Assembly (NCBI RefSeq): GCF_026913015.1
Contig: NZ_JAPTYD010000001.1
Location: 248,001-312,000, forward strand
From: Paracoccus benzoatiresistens
GTDB taxonomy: Bacteria; Pseudomonadota; Alphaproteobacteria; Rhodobacterales; Rhodobacteraceae
Length of the DNA stretch: 64,000 nt
Direction of reading: 5' to 3'
The notes beneath the pieces were generated by a model, which did not search any database, was not told where the DNA came from, and saw only the letters and a program-made list of their open reading frames with translations. The position numbers and the translations under genes are program-made. Position 1 is the first letter of the stretch. Every line of letters begins with the position of its first letter. Positions 42,526-52,554 of the stretch are shown piece by piece.

Positions 42526-43297
42526 ATCCCGCGCAGCCCCGCATCTCGACCGCGCCGTTGTCGCCGATCACCGTGAAGACCAGCCGTTCCTTGGGCAGGT
42601 CGAAGGGCGCGGCGCCAGTCGGCACGACATCCGCGGTCAGGACCGTTCCGCGGTCTTCCGCCTCCAGGCTGGTGCCCGAGACCCAGGCATCGCTGCCGGC
42701 CAGTTCGATGGCGGCCACCGCGACCGAGCGGGGCAAGGTGGCTGTGACGCGCACCCCGTCCTCGATCGGCTGCAACTTGCAGCGGGGGCGGTCTGGGACG
42801 GGATCGGGCACCTGGTCCATCGCGGCCAGGATCGCCGGATCGGGGGCGGCGCCGGGCGCCTCGGCCTGCAGGGCGACACTGGCCGGGACGCAGATGTTCT
42901 TGCAAAGCCCGAAATCCACCGCCACCGCCAGGTCCAGCGGCTGGCCAGGATCGGCGGGCCTGGCCGTGAAGGGCAGCACCAGCCGGTCGTGATAGCCAAG
43001 CGCTAGGCCGTCGCCCGAGGCGATCGCCTGCGGCGCGGGCCAGTGCAGCGTGATCCCGTCCAGGTTGCCGGACCCCGACCAGTCGAGGACCGGCGGCAGC
43101 CCGCTGTCGCCCGGACTGCGCCAATAGGTCTTCCATCCGGGCTGCAACTGGAACTCGATGGCGGCAATGCGGCTTCCGTCAGGCTGGGTCCAGCCGGGCA
43201 GGATGCGCGCGCCGGTCAGGCCGGGCGGCAGGCCTTCGGCCGAAAGCGGCAGCGCCGTCAGGCCAAGGCAGGCGAGGGAAAGGGCAATGCGGATCAT
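42524..43297 (-). CDS. Periplasmic DsbD-alpha-domain-like thiol protein
   Basis: A 257-residue exported protein (signal peptide residues 1-20, cleavage near PLSAEG). It resembles the N-terminal domain of DsbD, with the cysteine motif FGLCKNICVPASV near residue 132 that in DsbD accepts electrons from the membrane domain and passes them to periplasmic partners. The transmembrane and thioredoxin domains of full DsbD are absent, so it needs a separate electron donor such as CcdA. It may serve cytochrome or copper-protein maturation; that is inference. Confidence 0.8.
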   Translation of the reverse strand: MIRIALSLACLGLTALPLSAEGLPPGLTGARILPGWTQPDGSRIAAIEFQLQPGWKTYWRSPGDSGLPPVLDWSGSGNLDGITLHWPAPQAIASGDGLALGYHDRLVLPFTARPADPGQPLDLAVAVDFGLCKNICVPASVALQAEAPGAAPDPAILAAMDQVPDPVPDRPRCKLQPIEDGVRVTATLPRSVAVAAIELAGSDAWVSGTSLEAEDRGTVLTADVVPTGAAPFDLPKERLVFTVIGDNGAVEMRGCAG

Positions 43298-43399
43298 GAC
43301 CCATAGGTAGCGGCTGGCCGCCCGGGGATGAAGTCACAAAGCCGCGCGGCACTTGCAACAAGGCAACCGAAGTTCGATCTAATACGGAAAGGAGACCAG

Positions 43400-44029
43400 A
43401 TGAGCATCACCCCCGAAAGCCATGGCCGCAGTCCCGAACGCCGCCGCCTTTCCGATGGCGGCGGGCAGACCAACCTGACCGGAAAGGTCCTGATCGCCAT
43501 GCCGGGGATGGCCGACCCGCGCTTTGAGCGCTCGGTCGTGCTGGTCTGCGCCCATACGGATGAAGGTGCCATGGGCCTGGTCCTGAACCGCCCCATGCCC
43601 GAGATCGACTTCGGCGACCTGCTGGAACAGCTTGGCATCGCCACCGATGCCTCGGCCCGGCGGATCGAGGTGCGCTTTGGCGGCCCGGTGGAACCGGGGC
43701 GGGGCTTCGTGCTGCACAACGTCCCGGAACATGGCGACGACCCGGAAGGGCGGTTGCGCATCGGCCGGACGCTGGCGATGACCACCACCCGCGACATCCT
43801 TGAGGATCTGGCCCACGGCCATGGCCCGGCATCCGCCGTCCTGGCACTTGGCTATGCGGGCTGGGGGCCGGGCCAGCTTGAGGCCGAGATGCTGCAGAAC
43901 GGCTGGCTGACCGGGGACGGGGCCGAGGAGCTGATCTTCGGCGCCGATCATCACGACAAGTGGCAAAGCGCCTTGCGCGCCCAGGGCATCGACCCGTCGC
44001 TGCTGTCCGCCGCGTCGGGCCGGGCCTGA
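43400..44029 (+). CDS. YqgE/AlgH family protein
   Basis: A 209-residue member of the UPF0301 (YqgE/AlgH) family. The hallmark LTGKVLIAMPGMADPRFERSV begins near residue 30, with LVLNRPMPEIDF, GGPVEPGRGFVLH and LGYAGWGPGQLEAEM following. Function is unsettled; AlgH has been linked to alginate regulation. A GGAG Shine-Dalgarno precedes ATG 43400. It converges on msrA with a 10-nt gap. Confidence 0.9.
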   Translation: MSITPESHGRSPERRRLSDGGGQTNLTGKVLIAMPGMADPRFERSVVLVCAHTDEGAMGLVLNRPMPEIDFGDLLEQLGIATDASARRIEVRFGGPVEPGRGFVLHNVPEHGDDPEGRLRIGRTLAMTTTRDILEDLAHGHGPASAVLALGYAGWGPGQLEAEMLQNGWLTGDGAEELIFGADHHDKWQSALRAQGIDPSLLSAASGRA

Positions 44030-44039
44030 CCCGAACCGC

Positions 44040-44546
44040 CTAGAGAGTCACGCGCTTCTTCGGAAGCACCCAGTTCGCGCGCGGGAAGTGGCAGGTATAG
44101 CCGTTCGGGAAGCGCTCCAGGTAATCCTGGTGTTCCGGCTCGGCCTCCCAGAAATCGCCCACGGGTTCCACCTCGGTCACGACGGGCCCCGGCCACAGGC
44201 CCGATGCATTCACATCGGCGATGGTTTCCTTGGCCACGCGCTTCTGTTCGTCATCCGCGTAATAGATTGCCGAGCGGTAGCTGGGGCCGATGTCGTTGCC
44301 CTGCCGGTTCGGCGTGGTGGGGTCGTGGATCTGGAAGAACACCTCCAGCAGCTTGCGATAGCTGAGGATGGTCGGATCGAAGATCACCTCGAGTCCTTCG
44401 GCATGGTTGCCGTGGTTGCGATAGGTGGCGTTCGCGACCTCGCCCCCGGTGTAACCCACGCGGGTCGAGATGACGCCGGGCAGGCGGCGGATCAGATCCT
44501 GCACTCCCCAGAAGCAGCCGCCCGCAAGAACCGCACGTTCGCTCAT
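44040..44546 (-). CDS. msrA: Peptide methionine-S-sulfoxide reductase MsrA
   Basis: A 168-residue reductase of (S)-methionine sulfoxide in proteins. The catalytic Cys is C11 in [30 protein letters not shown] and the substrate residues of [15 protein letters not shown] are present. The start overlaps the msrB stop (ATGA), giving a coupled msrB-msrA operon that repairs both sulfoxide epimers. Confidence 0.95.
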   Translation of the reverse strand: MSERAVLAGGCFWGVQDLIRRLPGVISTRVGYTGGEVANATYRNHGNHAEGLEVIFDPTILSYRKLLEVFFQIHDPTTPNRQGNDIGPSYRSAIYYADDEQKRVAKETIADVNASGLWPGPVVTEVEPVGDFWEAEPEHQDYLERFPNGYTCHFPRANWVLPKKRVTL

Positions 44547-44989
44547 CGTGCTGCCTCCTCGACCTGGGACAGGTACTGGCCGTAGCCTTCGGCGTCCATC
44601 TGGTCGCGCGGCACGAAACGCAGCGAGGCCGAGTTGATGCAGTAGCGCAGGCCCCCGGCTTCTCGCGGGCCGTCGGGGAAGACATGGCCCAGATGGCTGT
44701 CGCCGTGCTTCGAGCGGACCTCGGTGCGGACCATGCCATAGGACACGTCGCGGTGTTCGGTCACGTTCCCGTCGATGGGCTTGGTGAAGGCCGGCCAGCC
44801 GCAGCCGGAGTTGTATTTGGCGGACGACGCGAACAGCGGCTCGCCCGAAACCACGTCCACATAGATGCCGGGTTCGAAATGGTGGTCGTATTCGCCGGTA
44901 AAGGCGCGTTCGGTGCCGTTTTCCTGGGTGACGCGATACTGCTCGGGCGTCAGCCGCGCCAGGGCGTCGGCGGTCTTTTCATAGGCCAT
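44543..44989 (-). CDS. msrB: Peptide methionine-R-sulfoxide reductase MsrB, zinc-less type
   Basis: A 148-residue reductase of (R)-methionine sulfoxide. The catalytic Cys is C117 in RYCINSASL and a likely resolving Cys is C63 in SGCGWPAF. Both CxxC zinc-binding pairs of classic MsrB are absent: the places read YVDVVSG and [13 protein letters not shown] 44989 is preceded by GGAGG. It is the first gene of the msrBA operon. Confidence 0.93.
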   Translation of the reverse strand: MAYEKTADALARLTPEQYRVTQENGTERAFTGEYDHHFEPGIYVDVVSGEPLFASSAKYNSGCGWPAFTKPIDGNVTEHRDVSYGMVRTEVRSKHGDSHLGHVFPDGPREAGGLRYCINSASLRFVPRDQMDAEGYGQYLSQVEEAAR

Positions 44990-45019
44990 GCTTGTCCTCC
45001 GCTGGTCCTTTGTCGTCCC

Positions 45020-45047
45020 AATATGGGAAGGGCGGGCGGGATCGCAA
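45020..45047 (-). promoter_or_regulatory. Putative msrBA promoter
   Basis: On the minus strand, TTGCGA (45042-45047), 16-bp spacer, CATATT (45020-45025), 31 bp before the msrB ATG. It sits in the short gap between the upstream gene end (45051) and msrB. Confidence 0.35.
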
Positions 45048-45050
45048 AGG

Positions 45051-46016
45051 TCAGGCGCAGATCGCGGCCCTTGCTGCGGCATATTCGGCGGCCAGCCGGT
45101 CAATCCGCGTGCCCGCCGGCACGATGTCGCGCACCGCGCCGATGCCCTGGCCCGATCCCCAGATCTGGCTCCAGGCCTTGGCCTTGGATGTCCCGCTGCC
45201 GAAATTCATGGATGACGGATCGGCGCTGTCCAGATTGTCCGGATCCATCCCCGCCGCCCGGATCGAGGGCGCGAGATAATTTCCCGAAACCCCCGTGAAC
45301 AGGGACGAGGTGACGATGTCGCCCGCGGCGCTGTCCACGATCATCCGCTTGTAGTCTTCCGGCGCGTTCGCCTCGGTCGTGGCGATGAAGGGGCTGCCGA
45401 TATAGGCCAGATCTGCGCCCATGGCCTGCGCCGCCAGCACCGCCCGGCCCGTGGCGATGGCGCCCGACAGCAGCAGGGGGCCATCGAACCAGTCGCGGAT
45501 CTCCTGCACCAGGGCAAAGGGCGACAGCGGCCCGGCATGGCCGCCCGCGCCTGCGGCAACCGCGATCAATCCGTCCGCGCCCTTCTCGATGGCCTTTCTG
45601 GCAAAGACGTTGTTGATCACGTCATGCAGCGCGATGCCGCCGCAATCATGGGCAGCCTGGTTGACCTCGACCCGCGCGCCCAGGCTGGTGATCCAGATCG
45701 GCACCTTGTGGCGGTGGCAGATCTCGATGTCGCGTTCCAGCCGGGCATTGCTGCGATGCACGATCTGGTTGACGGCAAAGGGCGCGGCGGGCCGGTCCGG
45801 GTTGGCCTGATTGTGGCGGTCCAGTTCCTCGCGGATGCGGGTCAGCCAGATGTCCAGCAGGGGCGGCTCGCCCTGCTGTTCGCGGGCGTTCAGCGCCGGA
45901 AAGCTGCCGACGATGCCTGCCTTGCACTGCGCGATGACCAGTTCCAGCCCCGAGACGATGAACATGGGCGAGGCGACGACGGGAAGGCGCAAGTCTTGCA
46001 GGATGGTTGGCAGCAT
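45051..46016 (-). CDS. Nitronate monooxygenase / FabK-like FMN enzyme
   Basis: A 321-residue FMN-dependent TIM-barrel protein of the 2-nitropropane dioxygenase family. The N-terminal [19 protein letters not shown], the central [19 protein letters not shown] with the likely catalytic His, and [20 protein letters not shown] (phosphate binding) are typical. Enzymes of this type oxidise alkyl nitronates; related proteins reduce enoyl-ACP, so the reaction is uncertain. ATG at 46016 has a GGAGG Shine-Dalgarno. It is divergent from otsB. Confidence 0.87.
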   Translation of the reverse strand: MLPTILQDLRLPVVASPMFIVSGLELVIAQCKAGIVGSFPALNAREQQGEPPLLDIWLTRIREELDRHNQANPDRPAAPFAVNQIVHRSNARLERDIEICHRHKVPIWITSLGARVEVNQAAHDCGGIALHDVINNVFARKAIEKGADGLIAVAAGAGGHAGPLSPFALVQEIRDWFDGPLLLSGAIATGRAVLAAQAMGADLAYIGSPFIATTEANAPEDYKRMIVDSAAGDIVTSSLFTGVSGNYLAPSIRAAGMDPDNLDSADPSSMNFGSGTSKAKAWSQIWGSGQGIGAVRDIVPAGTRIDRLAAEYAAARAAICA

Positions 46017-46162
46017 GGGTTCCTCCGGATCTGGCGCGACGATGGCGCGGGGGGTGGCGACGGGCAACCCTGACGCGGCGGAAAAACTCGCGTTCTTGTG
46101 AAACCTCTGGGGGGCAGGGGGGTTGGAACTATTCCATCCGTTGCAAAGGAGAATGCGCGCCG

Positions 46163-46909
46163 ATGCAGCCGCTTGCCCAAAACCTCCCTCCCTTGTCCGC
46201 AAATGCAGCCTTGTTTCTGGATTTCGACGGCTGCCTGGTCGAGATCGCGCCCCGCCCCGATGCCGTGGTGGTCCCGCCCGGACTGCCGCAGCGGCTGGCG
46301 CGGCTGCACGAGCGGCTGGGCGGGGCGGTGGCCCTGGTGTCCGGCCGCGACATCGCCGACCTGCGGTCCTGGCTGCCGGATTTCCCGGGCGCCATGGCGG
46401 GCAGCCACGGGGCGGAACTGTCGCTGGACGGCCGGCTGATCGAGACGACGCATGGGGTCGATCTGGACGTGGCCAGCCTGCACCGCGCCGCCGCCCGGGC
46501 CGTGGCAGACAGCCCGGCGATCCTGGTCGAACGCAAGCCCCACGGCGTCGCCCTGCATTACCGCGCGGACCCGTCCTTGCGCACGGTGGTCGAGGAGGTG
46601 ATGCAGCACCTGGCCGATGCCCATCCCGACATGGTGCTGCAGCCCGCCAAGATGGCGGTGGAGTTGCGCCCGGCGGGCACCGGCAAGGACGGCGCGCTGG
46701 ACCGGCTGATGGCCATCCCGCCCTTTGCGGGCCGGGTGCCCGTTTATGCTGGCGACGACCTGACCGACGAGGTGGCGATGGCCCATGCCCAGGCCCGCGG
46801 CGGCCACGGCATCAAGATCGGCGAGGGCGAGACGGTCGCGCATTACCGCCTGTCAGATCCCGCCGCCCTGGCCCGCTGGCTGGACGATACCCTGGCGGAG
46901 GTGCTGTGA
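46163..46909 (+). CDS. otsB: Trehalose-6-phosphate phosphatase OtsB
   Basis: A 248-residue HAD-type phosphatase producing trehalose. The nucleophile and acid are D20 and D22 in ALFLDFDGCLVEIAP; VSGRDIADL and VYAGDDLTDEVAM give the remaining HAD motifs. ATG 46163 is the first in frame, with AAGGAGA about 10 nt upstream. It overlaps otsA (TGATG). Trehalose protects against osmotic and desiccation stress. Confidence 0.93.
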   Translation: MQPLAQNLPPLSANAALFLDFDGCLVEIAPRPDAVVVPPGLPQRLARLHERLGGAVALVSGRDIADLRSWLPDFPGAMAGSHGAELSLDGRLIETTHGVDLDVASLHRAAARAVADSPAILVERKPHGVALHYRADPSLRTVVEEVMQHLADAHPDMVLQPAKMAVELRPAGTGKDGALDRLMAIPPFAGRVPVYAGDDLTDEVAMAHAQARGGHGIKIGEGETVAHYRLSDPAALARWLDDTLAEVL

Positions 46910-48264
46910 TGGCGCGCCTGGTAGCTGTTTCGAACCGCATTCCGCTGGGGGACAGCCCGTCGGGCGGGCTTGTCGTCGCGCTGGAGGATGCGCTGCGCAC
47001 ATCCGGAGGGCTGTGGGTCGGCTTTTCCGGCGAAACGACCGAGACGCCCGCGGACGACCTGACCTTTCATGAAGGCGCGGCCTTCGGGCGGGCCTCGTTC
47101 GACCTGACGGCCGAGGATCACGACAGCTATTACCTGGGCTTCTCGAACTCGGTCCTGTGGCCGGTCTGCCATGGCCGCGCCGACCTGATGCGGATCCTGC
47201 CGGAATACCTGGAAGGCTATCGCCGCGTGAACGAACGCATCGCCCGGCTTTTGGTCCCGCATCTGCGCGAGGATGACCATATCTGGGTGCAGGACTACCA
47301 GTTGTTCCCCCTGGCTCAGGAACTGCGCAAGCTGGGGGTGACGGCCCCGATCGGGCATTTCCTGCACATTCCTTTTCCCGGTCCCACTGATTGCGGCACC
47401 CTGCCCAACCCTGACGAACTGTTCACCTGGCTGTCGTATTACGACTTGGCAGGCTTCCAGACGCAACGCGACCTGGACAACTTCGCCGCCAGCGCGCGCA
47501 GCCTTTCGGATTTTGCGCGGCTGTCCGACAATCACTTCCGCATCGCCGGGCGCGACATGCACACGGGGGTCTTTCCCATCGGCATCGACACCGAGGCCTT
47601 CATCGCCGAGGCGCAGGCCGCGCGTGAGGAAGACCGGATGCGCAGTCTGACCGGTGCCCAGATCATGATCGGGGTGGACCGGCTGGACTATTCCAAGGGC
47701 ATCCCGCAGCGGTTCCGGGCCTTCCAGGCGCTTCTGGATGGCGATCCCTCGCTGACCGAACGGGTGATGCTGCTGCAGATCGCGCCGCCCACGCGCGAAG
47801 CCGTCGATGCCTATCAGCAGATCCGCGAGGAAACGGAGCATCTGGCGGGCCGCATCAACGGCCAGTTCGCGACCGTCAACTGGACGCCGATCCGCTTCAT
47901 CCACCGCCCGATCCCCCGGAACGAGCTTGCGGGCCTGTATCGCCAGGCGCGGATCGGGCTGGTCACGCCCCTGGCCGACGGGATGAACCTGGTGGCCAAG
48001 GAATATGTCGCCGCCCAGGACCCGGCGGACCCGGGCGTGCTGATCCTGTCGCGCTTTGCGGGGGCCGCCGAGCAGCTGACCGAGGCGCTGATCATAAACC
48101 CCCATGATCCCACCGAGATGGCGCAGGCCATGCACCAGGCCATCGACATGGGTCTGGAGGAACGCCAGGCGCGCCATGCCGCCCTGCTGCGCTGCGTCAT
48201 GGAACACGATGTCGGCTGGTGGTCGAGGGCCTATCTGGACGCCCTGGCGCACGCGAGGGACTGA
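46909..48264 (+). CDS. otsA: Trehalose-6-phosphate synthase OtsA
   Basis: A 451-residue GT20 glycosyltransferase joining UDP-glucose and glucose 6-phosphate. It begins LVAVSNRIP, with IWVQDYQLFPLAQELR, GHFLHIPFPGP, GVDRLDYSKGIPQRF and PLADGMNLVAKEYVA, all OtsA signatures. Length is normal. ATG overlaps the otsB stop, so the two enzymes are co-translated. It converges on the phytase-like gene through a strong hairpin. Confidence 0.96.
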   Translation: MARLVAVSNRIPLGDSPSGGLVVALEDALRTSGGLWVGFSGETTETPADDLTFHEGAAFGRASFDLTAEDHDSYYLGFSNSVLWPVCHGRADLMRILPEYLEGYRRVNERIARLLVPHLREDDHIWVQDYQLFPLAQELRKLGVTAPIGHFLHIPFPGPTDCGTLPNPDELFTWLSYYDLAGFQTQRDLDNFAASARSLSDFARLSDNHFRIAGRDMHTGVFPIGIDTEAFIAEAQAAREEDRMRSLTGAQIMIGVDRLDYSKGIPQRFRAFQALLDGDPSLTERVMLLQIAPPTREAVDAYQQIREETEHLAGRINGQFATVNWTPIRFIHRPIPRNELAGLYRQARIGLVTPLADGMNLVAKEYVAAQDPADPGVLILSRFAGAAEQLTEALIINPHDPTEMAQAMHQAIDMGLEERQARHAALLRCVMEHDVGWWSRAYLDALAHARD

Positions 48265-48272
48265 TCGGCGGA

Positions 48273-48295
48273 GGTGGGGGCATGGCGCCCCCGCC
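48273..48295. terminator. Bidirectional terminator hairpin between otsA and the phytase-like gene
   Basis: GGTGGGGGC (48273-48281) pairs with GCCCCCGCC (48287-48295) with one G-U wobble and a 5-nt loop, in the 35-nt gap between convergent stops. No T-tract; it may act on both strands. Confidence 0.5.
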
Positions 48296-48299
48296 AAGG

Positions 48300-49640
48300 C
48301 TAGCGCGCCGCCAGCAGTTCCGGCACCGACAGCAGGATGAATTCGTTGTCCGCCGCCTTGCCGATCTCACGCCCGCCCGAGAAGGGCAGGTTGTTGTCAT
48401 TGGCGACAAGGATGTGGGTGTCGTCCACGCGGGCCACGTCCTCGATGGTGAAGAACGGGAAGGTGAAGGTGCCGCCGGTCGCCGTGCCCCCTGACGCCTT
48501 GCCATCCGGGTCGGCGATGGCCAGCAGGTCGACATGGCCGATGCGGCGGATGAAGCCTTGGGCATCGCGGCTGGCGGTATCGACCAGCACCACGTTCTTG
48601 ACGCGCGCGGGCTGCGGATAGCAGGCGGACTGATCCGCCGCCCCCTCGGCGCAGGCGCGGGCGGCATCGCCTTCGCCGTTGTCGCGCTCGATCACCAGGG
48701 CGCGGTTGTCGTCGATGAAGTTGAAATCGCCAATGGCTGTCGCGCCCTCGGACAGGCGGAAGCGGAAGCTTTCGCCCGTCCAGTCGCCCGCCGCCGTGTC
48801 AAAGGTCATCACGCGCAGGAAATCGCCCTCGGGCTGGCCGTCGGGACCCAGCAGCGGCTTTTCCAGCATCGCCCACAGCAGCCCGGTGCCGGGTTGCAGC
48901 GCCATGCCTTCGTAGCCGCCGGACCGCTGGACGCGGTAATCCGCGCCGGGTTGCGCCGGCACGGTGACGCCCGGCGTGTCGGGTCCCGCCAGGGCCTCGC
49001 CATCCAGCGTCGTCCGGTGGACCGACAGGACCCGCCCGTCGCGGGCCACGCGCAGGACATAGGGACCGAATTCATCCCCGATCCACAATTCGCCGTCCAG
49101 ATTCTGGATGCTTTCGGGGTCGAAATCGGCGCCCGTCAGATAGCGGCCGTCCGTCGCCTCGTTGGCGATGCGGAAGGGCACCTTGCGGTCAGGGTCGCGC
49201 AGGAAAACGGTTTCCCGCCGCGTCACGCGGCCGCCGGCGAAATCCGGCTGCATCCGGTGGAAGAACAGCATCGCATCGGGGCTGTTGATCCTGCTGCCAA
49301 AGCCGTTGTCCGTCAGCGCGAACCAGCTGCCATCGGCGTCCCGGTTCATGGCCAGCCCCGACATGCCCTGCACCGGCTGGCCGATGAAGGGCAGCGAAAT
49401 GCCCGTCCCGTGGCCGCCATAGGCCTTGCCCACGTCGCCTTCGACCGTCATCGGCTCCTCGTTCCGCTGCTTGCCGGTGAACTTGCCCGACACCCACAGG
49501 TCGCGCGGCGCGTCGGCGGGCGGCGTCACCATCGTGAATGCGGGCAGGATCGCGTGGCCTGCCAAGGTTGCGGGAAACACCTCCTCGGACAGGGCAGGGG
49601 CGGCGGCAGAGCAGGCCAGCAGGGCAAGGATAAGGCGCAT
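48300..49640 (-). CDS. Exported esterase-like/phytase family beta-propeller protein
   Basis: A 446-residue exported protein with signal peptide (residues 1-18, cleavage near PALSEE). It resembles the esterase-like-activity-of-phytase family: LAMNRDADGSWFALTDNGFG, GADFDPESIQNLDGELWIGDEFGP and SGGYEGMALQPGTGLLW are typical propeller blocks. A Cys pair in RACAEGAADQSACYP may form a disulfide. It probably hydrolyses a phosphoester or ester in the periplasm; the substrate is unknown. Confidence 0.8.
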   Translation of the reverse strand: MRLILALLACSAAAPALSEEVFPATLAGHAILPAFTMVTPPADAPRDLWVSGKFTGKQRNEEPMTVEGDVGKAYGGHGTGISLPFIGQPVQGMSGLAMNRDADGSWFALTDNGFGSRINSPDAMLFFHRMQPDFAGGRVTRRETVFLRDPDRKVPFRIANEATDGRYLTGADFDPESIQNLDGELWIGDEFGPYVLRVARDGRVLSVHRTTLDGEALAGPDTPGVTVPAQPGADYRVQRSGGYEGMALQPGTGLLWAMLEKPLLGPDGQPEGDFLRVMTFDTAAGDWTGESFRFRLSEGATAIGDFNFIDDNRALVIERDNGEGDAARACAEGAADQSACYPQPARVKNVVLVDTASRDAQGFIRRIGHVDLLAIADPDGKASGGTATGGTFTFPFFTIEDVARVDDTHILVANDNNLPFSGGREIGKAADNEFILLSVPELLAAR

Positions 49641-49732
49641 GGGTCGTGGTCCTTCGTTCCGACACGAAGCCGACCCGTTAAGGCGCGAAGGTGACAACCA
49701 CGCGGCAGGACTGTGGCAGGCCGATGACGACG

Positions 49733-50368
49733 CTACCTGCGCCGGTCCTGATCCGGCGCGCCTTGGACCCGCGCGATCCGCTTGGCCATCGCCAGCGCCT
49801 TGCGCCGGTGATAGCGCCGCACAAGGGGGATCGTCAGGTAATAGGCGCCAACCGCCGCGAATGCGCCCAGCACCGCGCCGCCCACGGCATAGGGCAGGAA
49901 GATCTCGTGCCAGAACTCGGCAAGCCCGCTCCAGCTGGTGGGGCCGGGACCGATCGCGGAAACGATATTCTGCCATGTCTCGGAGGTGGCATGGGCGAAT
50001 TCGCGAAAGATCATCTGCGGCGACATGTCGCCCGGCAGCCCCAGAAGCGTCCGCCCCAGGCCGACCGCGGCCAGGGCGATGAAGGGCGTTGTCAGCGGGT
50101 TTCCCGCGAAGGTGCCGACAAAGGCCGCCAGCACATTGCCGCGGATCGCCAGCGACACAAGGGCCGCGACGATAAAGTGGAAGCCGTGCAGCGGCGTGAA
50201 GGACAGGAACACCCCCGCCGCCATGCCGCGCGCGATGCGGTGCGGCTGGTCGGGCAGGCGGCGAAGCCTGTGCCACAGATAGGCGGTGGAGCGGCGAAAG
50301 CCCCCCGGCGGATAGACCAGTTCGCTGGCCATCTGTCCGTAGCTGCGCGGTTTGCTGCGCTTGAACAC
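49733..50368 (-). CDS. DUF2062 membrane protein
   Basis: A 211-residue protein of the DUF2062 family. The cytoplasmic N-terminal segment is followed by PHRIARGMAAGVFLSFTPLHGFHF and GTFAGNPLTTPFIALAAVGLG, the family hallmarks, with about three to four membrane helices. Function is unknown. It lies 40 nt downstream of the rel gene, a linkage common in alphaproteobacteria, so it may be co-transcribed with rpoZ-rel. Confidence 0.87.
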   Translation of the reverse strand: MFKRSKPRSYGQMASELVYPPGGFRRSTAYLWHRLRRLPDQPHRIARGMAAGVFLSFTPLHGFHFIVAALVSLAIRGNVLAAFVGTFAGNPLTTPFIALAAVGLGRTLLGLPGDMSPQMIFREFAHATSETWQNIVSAIGPGPTSWSGLAEFWHEIFLPYAVGGAVLGAFAAVGAYYLTIPLVRRYHRRKALAMAKRIARVQGAPDQDRRR

Positions 50369-50408
50369 CCCTGCAATCCCCCCCGCCTGTCGAATGCGAA
50401 AGCCCGCG

Positions 50409-52523
50409 TCAGGGTTTCATCGCAACGTCGCGGACGCGCGCGACCTGCGCCACATCGCTTTCCGCTTCCAGCGCGGTCAGCAGGTTGTGCAGATGTTCCT
50501 GATCACGCAATTCGACCTCGATCTCGATGCGGTAGAAGTCGGGCTTGCGGTCGCTGAATTCAAGGTTCGAGATATTGGCCCCCTGCGCCCCGATCAGGCT
50601 GCAGATGCGGCCCAGGACCCCCGCGTCATGGCGGATCGTCAGGCTCAGCAGGGTGGAATAGACGGCGGGGTGGCGCCCGGATCGCCACTGGACATCGACC
50701 CAACGGTCGGGGCTGTCCTCGAACTCGGCCAGGACGGGGCAGTCGATGGCATGGATGACGACGCCCTTGCCGCGATAGGTAATGCCGACGATGCGTTCGC
50801 CCGGCAGGGGTTTGCAGCAGGGCGCGCGCTTGAAGTCGGCATCCGCCTCGACCCCCGCGAAGGGGCGCGATCCGTCGATTTCCTCCTGGTGCGCGGCAAG
50901 GTCGGGGTAAAGGACCTGCAGCACCTCCTTGGCGGAATTCTCGGCGCTGCCGATGCGGGCCAGAAGCTCGTCCCCGTCGGCCAGGCCCATCTGCCTGGCA
51001 GCGGTGCGCAGGGCCTTGTCGGTAACCTTGCGGCCGACATGCTCGAAGCTGACGCGCACCAGTTCGCGGCCCAGACGGATGAAGCGGTCGCGGTCTTCCT
51101 CGCGCAGGGACCGGCGGATGGCGGCCTTGGCGCGGCCGGTGACGACGATGTCCAGCCAGGTCGATTGCGGACGCTGGCCGGATGCCGCGATGATGTCCAC
51201 CGACTGTCCGTTCTTCAGCCGCGTCCACAGGGGCACGCGGATCCCGTCCACCTTGGCGCCGACGCAGGAATTGCCCAGGCGCGTGTGGATCGCATAGGCG
51301 AAATCGATGGGCGTCGCGCCCTTGGGAAGCTGGATCACGTCGCCCTTGGGCGTGAAGCAGAAGACCTGGTCCTGGTACATCTCCAGCTTGACGGCTTCCA
51401 GGAACTCGTTGTGGTCCTCGCCCTCGAAGCGGTCGGTCAAGTTGTCGATCCATTCGGCCGGATCGACGGCAAAGGGGTTCTTGGTGCGCACCCCGTCGCG
51501 ATAGGCCCAGTGGGCGGCCACGCCGGCCTCCGCCACCTCGTGCATCTGCCGGGTGCGGATCTGCACCTCGACCCGCTTGCCGTCGCGGCCCGACACGGTG
51601 GTGTGGATCGAGCGGTAGCCGTTCGACTTGGGCTGGCTGATATAGTCCTTGAACCGCCCCGGCACGGCGCGCCAGCGGTGATGGATCACGCCAAGCGCAC
51701 GGTAGCAGTCCATTTCGGACCGGGTGATGATGCGGAAGCCGTAGATGTCGGACAGGCGGGAAAAGGCGAGCTGCTTTTCCTGCATCTTGCGCCAGACGGA
51801 AAAGGGCTTCTTGGCGCGGCCGAAGACATCGGCCTCGACGCCTGCCTTGTCCATTTCGGCGCGGATGTCGGCGGTGATCTGGCCGATGATGTCGCCGCTG
51901 TCGCGCTGCAGGCTGACGAAGCGGCGGATGATGGAATTGCGCGCCTCGGGATTGATGACCTTGAAGGCCAGATCCTCCAGCTCCTCGCGCATCCACTGCA
52001 TCCCCATGCGCCCGGCCAGGGGCGCATAGATGTCCATCGTCTCGCGCGCCTTCTTGACCTGCTTTTCGGGGCGCATGGACCGGATGGTGCGCATGTTGTG
52101 CAGCCGGTCGGCCAGCTTGACCAGGATCACGCGCAGGTCGCGCGACATGGCCATGAACAGCTTGCGGAAGTTCTCGGCCTGCTTCGACTGGGCCGAGGAC
52201 AGTTCCAGGTTGGTCAGCTTGGTGACGCCATCGACCAGATCGGCAATCTCTGCCCCGAAGGCAGTGGTCAGATCTTCCTTGGTGGAGCGGGTATCCTCGA
52301 CGGTGTCGTGCAGAAGCGCGGTGACGATGGTCGAGTCGTCCAGCCGCATTTCCGTCAGGATGGCGGCGACGGCGATGGGGTGGGTGAAATAGGGCTCGCC
52401 CGAGTGGCGGAACTGCCCCTCGTGCATCCGCATCCCGTATTCATAGGCATCGCGGATCAGGGTGGCGTTGCTGCGCGGGTTATAGTTGCGGACAAGCGCG
52501 ATAAGGTCTTCGACGTCGATCAT
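50409..52523 (-). CDS. rel: Bifunctional (p)ppGpp synthetase/hydrolase (RSH, SpoT/RelA)
   Basis: A 704-residue stringent-response enzyme. The HD hydrolase domain (about 25-180) carries His72-Asp73 in LLHDTVEDTRS, so hydrolysis is probably intact. The synthetase domain (about 235-350) has QPKSNGYRSIHTTVSG and VEVQIRTRQMHEVAEAGVAA. A TGS domain (VIQLPKGATPIDFAYAIHT) and a C-terminal ACT domain (about 630-704) follow. It is downstream of rpoZ by 31 nt, the classic gmk/rpoZ-rel linkage. Confidence 0.96.
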   Translation of the reverse strand: MIDVEDLIALVRNYNPRSNATLIRDAYEYGMRMHEGQFRHSGEPYFTHPIAVAAILTEMRLDDSTIVTALLHDTVEDTRSTKEDLTTAFGAEIADLVDGVTKLTNLELSSAQSKQAENFRKLFMAMSRDLRVILVKLADRLHNMRTIRSMRPEKQVKKARETMDIYAPLAGRMGMQWMREELEDLAFKVINPEARNSIIRRFVSLQRDSGDIIGQITADIRAEMDKAGVEADVFGRAKKPFSVWRKMQEKQLAFSRLSDIYGFRIITRSEMDCYRALGVIHHRWRAVPGRFKDYISQPKSNGYRSIHTTVSGRDGKRVEVQIRTRQMHEVAEAGVAAHWAYRDGVRTKNPFAVDPAEWIDNLTDRFEGEDHNEFLEAVKLEMYQDQVFCFTPKGDVIQLPKGATPIDFAYAIHTRLGNSCVGAKVDGIRVPLWTRLKNGQSVDIIAASGQRPQSTWLDIVVTGRAKAAIRRSLREEDRDRFIRLGRELVRVSFEHVGRKVTDKALRTAARQMGLADGDELLARIGSAENSAKEVLQVLYPDLAAHQEEIDGSRPFAGVEADADFKRAPCCKPLPGERIVGITYRGKGVVIHAIDCPVLAEFEDSPDRWVDVQWRSGRHPAVYSTLLSLTIRHDAGVLGRICSLIGAQGANISNLEFSDRKPDFYRIEIEVELRDQEHLHNLLTALEAESDVAQVARVRDVAMKP

Positions 52524-52554
52524 GTCCTAGCCGAAGACCTCGTGTCTCAATGCC

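Noticed and set aside
46125..46147. EcfG-type stress promoter before otsB (GGAAC)
   Set aside because: A GGAAC occurs, but no CGTT lies at the required 16-19 bp spacing; the nearest is only about 9 bp away.
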